A DNA stretch of 13,607 nucleotides from Bacteroidota bacterium. Its GTDB lineage: Bacteria; Bacteroidota; Bacteroidia; B-17B0; B-17BO. Positions 11,192-13,607 of this stretch are shown one piece after another. Position 1 is the stretch's first letter; each line of letters starts with the position of its first letter. A program made the position numbers and the translations under genes. The notes under the pieces were generated by a model. That model worked only from the letters and a program-made list of their open reading frames with translations. It was not told where the DNA came from and made no database searches. The DNA is taken from positions 1 through 13,607 of the forward strand of contig JANXRU010000234.1 in NCBI GenBank assembly GCA_025356715.1. The letters are read 5' to 3'.

Positions 11192-12235
11192 ATGAATAAA
11201 CAAGAAAAAATAAAAAACTTTGATGCCAATAGTGTTGGTGATGTTAATGCCAATATGTTTGGATTACCTTTTACAACAGCTGAATCAGAAACAGTATTAA
11301 TACCAGTTCCTTGGGAAGTAACCGTAAGTTATGGCGGTGGAACTATTGATGGGCCTCAACAAATATTTGACGCTTCCTTTCAAGTTGATTTATATGACCC
11401 TATTGTAAAAGATGCTTGGAAGTTAGGGATTGCGATGGATGATATTAATGAAGATTTAAGAAAGAAAAGTGAAATTTATCGCCCAGTAGCTGAAGTTATT
11501 ATTGATAGACAATGTAATGGAGAAAGTGTCAACGACATTTCAGAGATAGGTGAAGTAAATAAGGCTTGTGCTGAAATGAATGCTTGGGTAAAAAAACGTG
11601 CTCTTCATTTTTTAAACCAACACAAAACAGTTGGCTTAATTGGCGGCGACCACTCAACACCGCTTGGTATGATGGAAGCTTTAAGTGAACATATAGGTGA
11701 ATTTGCTATTTTACAAATTGATGCGCATGCCGATTTACGTGTGGCTTACGAGGGCTTTGAGTTTTCTCACGCATCCATTATGTACAACGCTTTGAAATTA
11801 TTTAACGTTAAAAAATTAGTACAAGTAGGTATCAGAGATTATTGTGAAGCTGAATTAGATATTATTAATAATTCAAACGGAAGAGTTAAAACATTTTTTG
11901 ACAGAGACATTAAGCAGCAACAATATCAAGGCGCAACGTGGCATGCCATCTGCGAAAACATCGTAAAAGAATTACCACAAAATGTATACTTAAGTTTTGA
12001 CATTGATGGATTAGATCCGAAATTATGTCCAGGCACCGGAACACCTGTAGCTGGTGGTTTTGAAACCGATCAAGTACTTTACTTAATAGAACAAGTAGTT
12101 GCATCAGGTAAAAAAATTGTAGCTTTTGATATTAATGAAGTTGGTGGAGAAGATGAATGGAACGCCAATGTAGCTTCTCGCCTACTCTACCGTATTGCCA
12201 ATTTAGTCATGAAAAGTCAGGGAAAAACAGCTTAG
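11192..12235 (+). CDS. Arginase/agmatinase/formimidoylglutamase-family ureohydrolase, 347 aa
   Basis: All metal-binding motifs of the ureohydrolase family are present: GGDHS (151-155), DAHADLR (177-183) and SFDIDGLDP (268-276). These supply H154, D177, H179, D181, D270 and D272 for a two-manganese centre. The enzyme hydrolyses a guanidino or formimino group (arginine, agmatine or a relative); which one cannot be decided from these motifs. Length is typical of the Bacteroidota agmatinase-family proteins. It is cytoplasmic. The start lies 20 bases after the terminator's T run, leaving little room for a separate promoter, so some readthrough from the kinase gene may contribute. Confidence 0.92.
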   Translation: MNKQEKIKNFDANSVGDVNANMFGLPFTTAESETVLIPVPWEVTVSYGGGTIDGPQQIFDASFQVDLYDPIVKDAWKLGIAMDDINEDLRKKSEIYRPVAEVIIDRQCNGESVNDISEIGEVNKACAEMNAWVKKRALHFLNQHKTVGLIGGDHSTPLGMMEALSEHIGEFAILQIDAHADLRVAYEGFEFSHASIMYNALKLFNVKKLVQVGIRDYCEAELDIINNSNGRVKTFFDRDIKQQQYQGATWHAICENIVKELPQNVYLSFDIDGLDPKLCPGTGTPVAGGFETDQVLYLIEQVVASGKKIVAFDINEVGGEDEWNANVASRLLYRIANLVMKSQGKTA

Positions 12236-12301
12236 TATTAAAGCCTACTCTTTTTTTATCGGTTTAGAATAAGTAATAAGGAAGGTTCACTCAACTTAAC
12301 A

Positions 12302-12330
12302 TTGCATTTCGAAAAAACACTATACTTTTG
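12302..12330 (+). promoter_or_regulatory. Promoter of the small host lipoprotein
   Basis: TTG (12302-12304), an 18-base spacer and TACTTTTG (12323-12330) fit the Bacteroidota promoter pattern. The box ends 21 bases before the ATG at 12352, which also shows that an in-frame TTG at 12328 is not the start. Confidence 0.65.
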
Positions 12331-12351
12331 AGTGAACTAAAAAACAAAAAT

Positions 12352-12546
12352 ATGAAAAAAATGACTTTATTAGCAATTGCTTTCGTAGCCATTTCAGTTG
12401 CTTCTTGTAAAAAAGATTACACATGTACTTGCAGAGATGTGTCAGGTCAAACAACTGAAGTTACCCCTATGCACGACACTAAATCGTCAGCTACAACTGC
12501 TTGTTCAGCAAGAAAAAGTGCGCCTGAAGTATGTACGATTAATTAG
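12352..12546 (+). CDS. Small lipoprotein, 64 aa
   Basis: MKKMTLLAIAFVAISVASC is a complete lipoprotein signal with the lipidated Cys at 19. The mature part is short, with the sequence KKDYTCTCRDVSGQTTEVTP and four further cysteines that could form two disulfides. It begins 21 bases after a good promoter and ends before a shared terminator, so it is a single-gene unit. Function is unknown. It is not related in sequence to the Cys-rich lipoprotein of the element. Confidence 0.85.
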   Translation: MKKMTLLAIAFVAISVASCKKDYTCTCRDVSGQTTEVTPMHDTKSSATTACSARKSAPEVCTIN

Positions 12547-12580
12547 TGTATTTACTCACTTAAATCAAAATCGTAATCAA

Positions 12581-12612
12581 AAAAAAGACTCACTCATTAG
12601 TGAGTCTTTTTT
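12581..12612. terminator. Bidirectional terminator between convergent genes
   Basis: A stem of 14 bp (A6 GACTCACT with AGTGAGTC T-tract) around CATT, with an A tract on one side and a T tract on the other. It serves the lipoprotein gene and the convergent hydrolase gene, whose last codons lie inside it. Confidence 0.92.
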
Positions 12613-13292
12613 TTGATTAAATCATTTATAATTTTAGCTAGCGAACTTACATTCACAGTCTCAATTGGATGTTTGGTATTCGGTAACATATACATCACAC
12701 CATTTTTGAGTTGCTTGTAAACAATTGTGGTTTCAGCTAAGGAAACCATCGAGTCTTTATCACCTAAACCAATTAAAATTTTATGTTCGATGGATGCATA
12801 ATCATTAAGTGATAAGGCATTGTTAGCTCCTAAGCTTAACATCATCTCCGCTGTTTTAGTTAATAATAATTCCCAATCATTGCCATGTCTTCTTTTTAAG
12901 TCTTCGGCAAACTTCGGTACTTTCTCTAAGATGGTTTTGGCGTCGAGCATCTTTGTTTCTTTTTCTGCAATCTCGGGCGTCCATTCAAACTTAGTTCCTA
13001 ACGTGACAATGTTTCCTAAAAGTGTTGGTTGCTTGTGCGCTAGGTATAATGCTACATAACCACCCATGCTATAACCAAATACGGTTGGTTTTTCTAATTT
13101 ATGTGTGGTAATAAATTGTTCTAACTCCAAAGCAAATTGTTCAATGCCAAAATTCTTTTGAAAAGGCATTTTCCCATGACCTGAAAAATTAAAACTTAAC
13201 ACCTGAAAACCTTGTTGTATTAGCTCTTTGCCTGAGGGCTCTAATTGGTCTTTTGCACCGATGGCACCATGAAGAAGAATGACTGATTTCAT
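12597..13292 (-). CDS. Alpha/beta hydrolase, 231 aa
   Basis: The N-terminus VILLHGAIGAKDQ holds the HG oxyanion motif. FNFSGHGKM follows. The nucleophile elbow GYSMGG places Ser75. The acid is probably D178 in GLGDKD and the base H208 in TKHP, so a full Ser-Asp-His triad is present. There is no signal peptide, so it is cytoplasmic. The substrate is unknown; esterase or thioesterase-like activity on small molecules is typical of such short members. Its ATG follows the T9SS protein gene by nine bases on the same strand, so they may be co-transcribed. Confidence 0.9.
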   Translation of the reverse strand: MKSVILLHGAIGAKDQLEPSGKELIQQGFQVLSFNFSGHGKMPFQKNFGIEQFALELEQFITTHKLEKPTVFGYSMGGYVALYLAHKQPTLLGNIVTLGTKFEWTPEIAEKETKMLDAKTILEKVPKFAEDLKRRHGNDWELLLTKTAEMMLSLGANNALSLNDYASIEHKILIGLGDKDSMVSLAETTIVYKQLKNGVMYMLPNTKHPIETVNVSSLAKIINDLIKKKTH

Positions 13293-13300
13293 ATAAAAAT

Positions 13301-13607
13301 TTACTCGAATACCACTTTAGTATAACTACTTGTTTTATCCGCAAAGAAAACCAGGTAATACAAACCCGAACTCAATTTTAAATTGTCTTTATTAATAATA
13401 ACCTCATGTGCTCCTTTACTAAAGGTTTTATTAGTTAGCACTTCTGATAGTACCTTGCCGTCTTGTCCTATTAATTGAGCAGTTACAGAGCTTTTGCTTT
13501 TTAAATTAAATGAAATCGTTGCTTCGTTTTTTGTAGGATTAGGTTGCACTAAAATATTTTTCACAACTGGTTCTTGCATCGTTTCTAATGACAACGTTGT
13601 GCCATTA
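13301..13607 (-). CDS. C-terminal part of a T9SS-secreted protein (partial)
   Basis: The frame is open to the right edge of the window and ends with TAA at 13301-13303. The visible part is a type A sorting domain: ILVQPNPTKNEATISFNL, then QLIGQDGKVLSEVL, then SSGLYYLVFFADKTSSYTKVVFE. The PNP, DGK and GLYY positions are the standard landmarks. This tail directs the protein through the type IX secretion system, where it is cleaved off at the outer membrane. The functional domain lies outside the window. It is evidence that the host has T9SS. Confidence 0.93.
   Translation of the reverse strand, partial: NGTTLSLETMQEPVVKNILVQPNPTKNEATISFNLKSKSSVTAQLIGQDGKVLSEVLTNKTFSKGAHEVIINKDNLKLSSGLYYLVFFADKTSSYTKVVFE

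Noticed and set aside
12398..12616. Second plus-strand frame overlapping the small lipoprotein
   Set aside because: No signal or motif, and it reads through the terminator; the lipoprotein frame has promoter, signal and lipobox.
12820..13059. 79-codon plus-strand frame
   Set aside because: Antisense to the alpha/beta hydrolase, which has a complete catalytic triad.

Overview
The window comes from a Bacteroidota genome. The signs are a T9SS type A sorting tail at the right edge, lipoproteins of the short Bacteroidota type, several TAnnTTTG promoters with an upstream TTG or TTTG, low G+C, and a Bacteroidota-type tyrosine recombinase. No species can be named from the sequence.

Layout. Bases 1-266 look like host chromosome: the last codons of a plus-strand gene and a strong terminator. 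Two near-identical 112-bp direct repeats, 267-378 and 10003-10114 (3 mismatches), each hold a complete tRNA-Asn(GTT) on the minus strand plus its terminator. Between them lies about 9.6 kb of AT-rich accessory DNA, read here as an integrative element inserted at tRNA-Asn. Right of 10114 the host chromosome continues with a PfkB-family kinase, an arginase/agmatinase-family ureohydrolase, a small lipoprotein, an alpha/beta hydrolase and the C-terminus of a T9SS cargo protein.

The element. From right to left it carries a tyrosine integrase beside the right tRNA copy, a secreted zinc metallopeptidase, a RadC-type JAB protein, a Sak4-like P-loop ATPase and a DUF3871-type protein. Next come a noncoding stretch rich in repeats and hairpins, a RepL-like winged-helix protein and a small XRE regulator. 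Divergent from the regulator is a compact minus-strand operon of envelope proteins: a lipoprotein, a Cys-rich lipoprotein, a 53-aa membrane protein, a 138-aa soluble protein and a membrane-anchored J-domain-like protein. A 66-aa membrane or secreted protein and a plus-strand HEXXH metallopeptidase fill the left end. I see no relaxase, type IV secretion, capsid or terminase genes, so the element looks like an integrative plasmid or satellite that would need a helper to move.

How the parts may work together. Integrase acts on the tRNA repeats, and a second pair of 26-bp repeats just inside both ends may be its arm sites. RepL-like protein with the adjacent hairpin and iteron region could replicate an excised circle. 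The ATPase, DUF3871 protein and RadC form a DNA-processing block in which radC and the ATPase gene share a near-identical upstream region. The XRE protein probably controls the envelope operon through a palindrome that covers the operon promoter. That operon is the most likely cargo system and its function is unknown.
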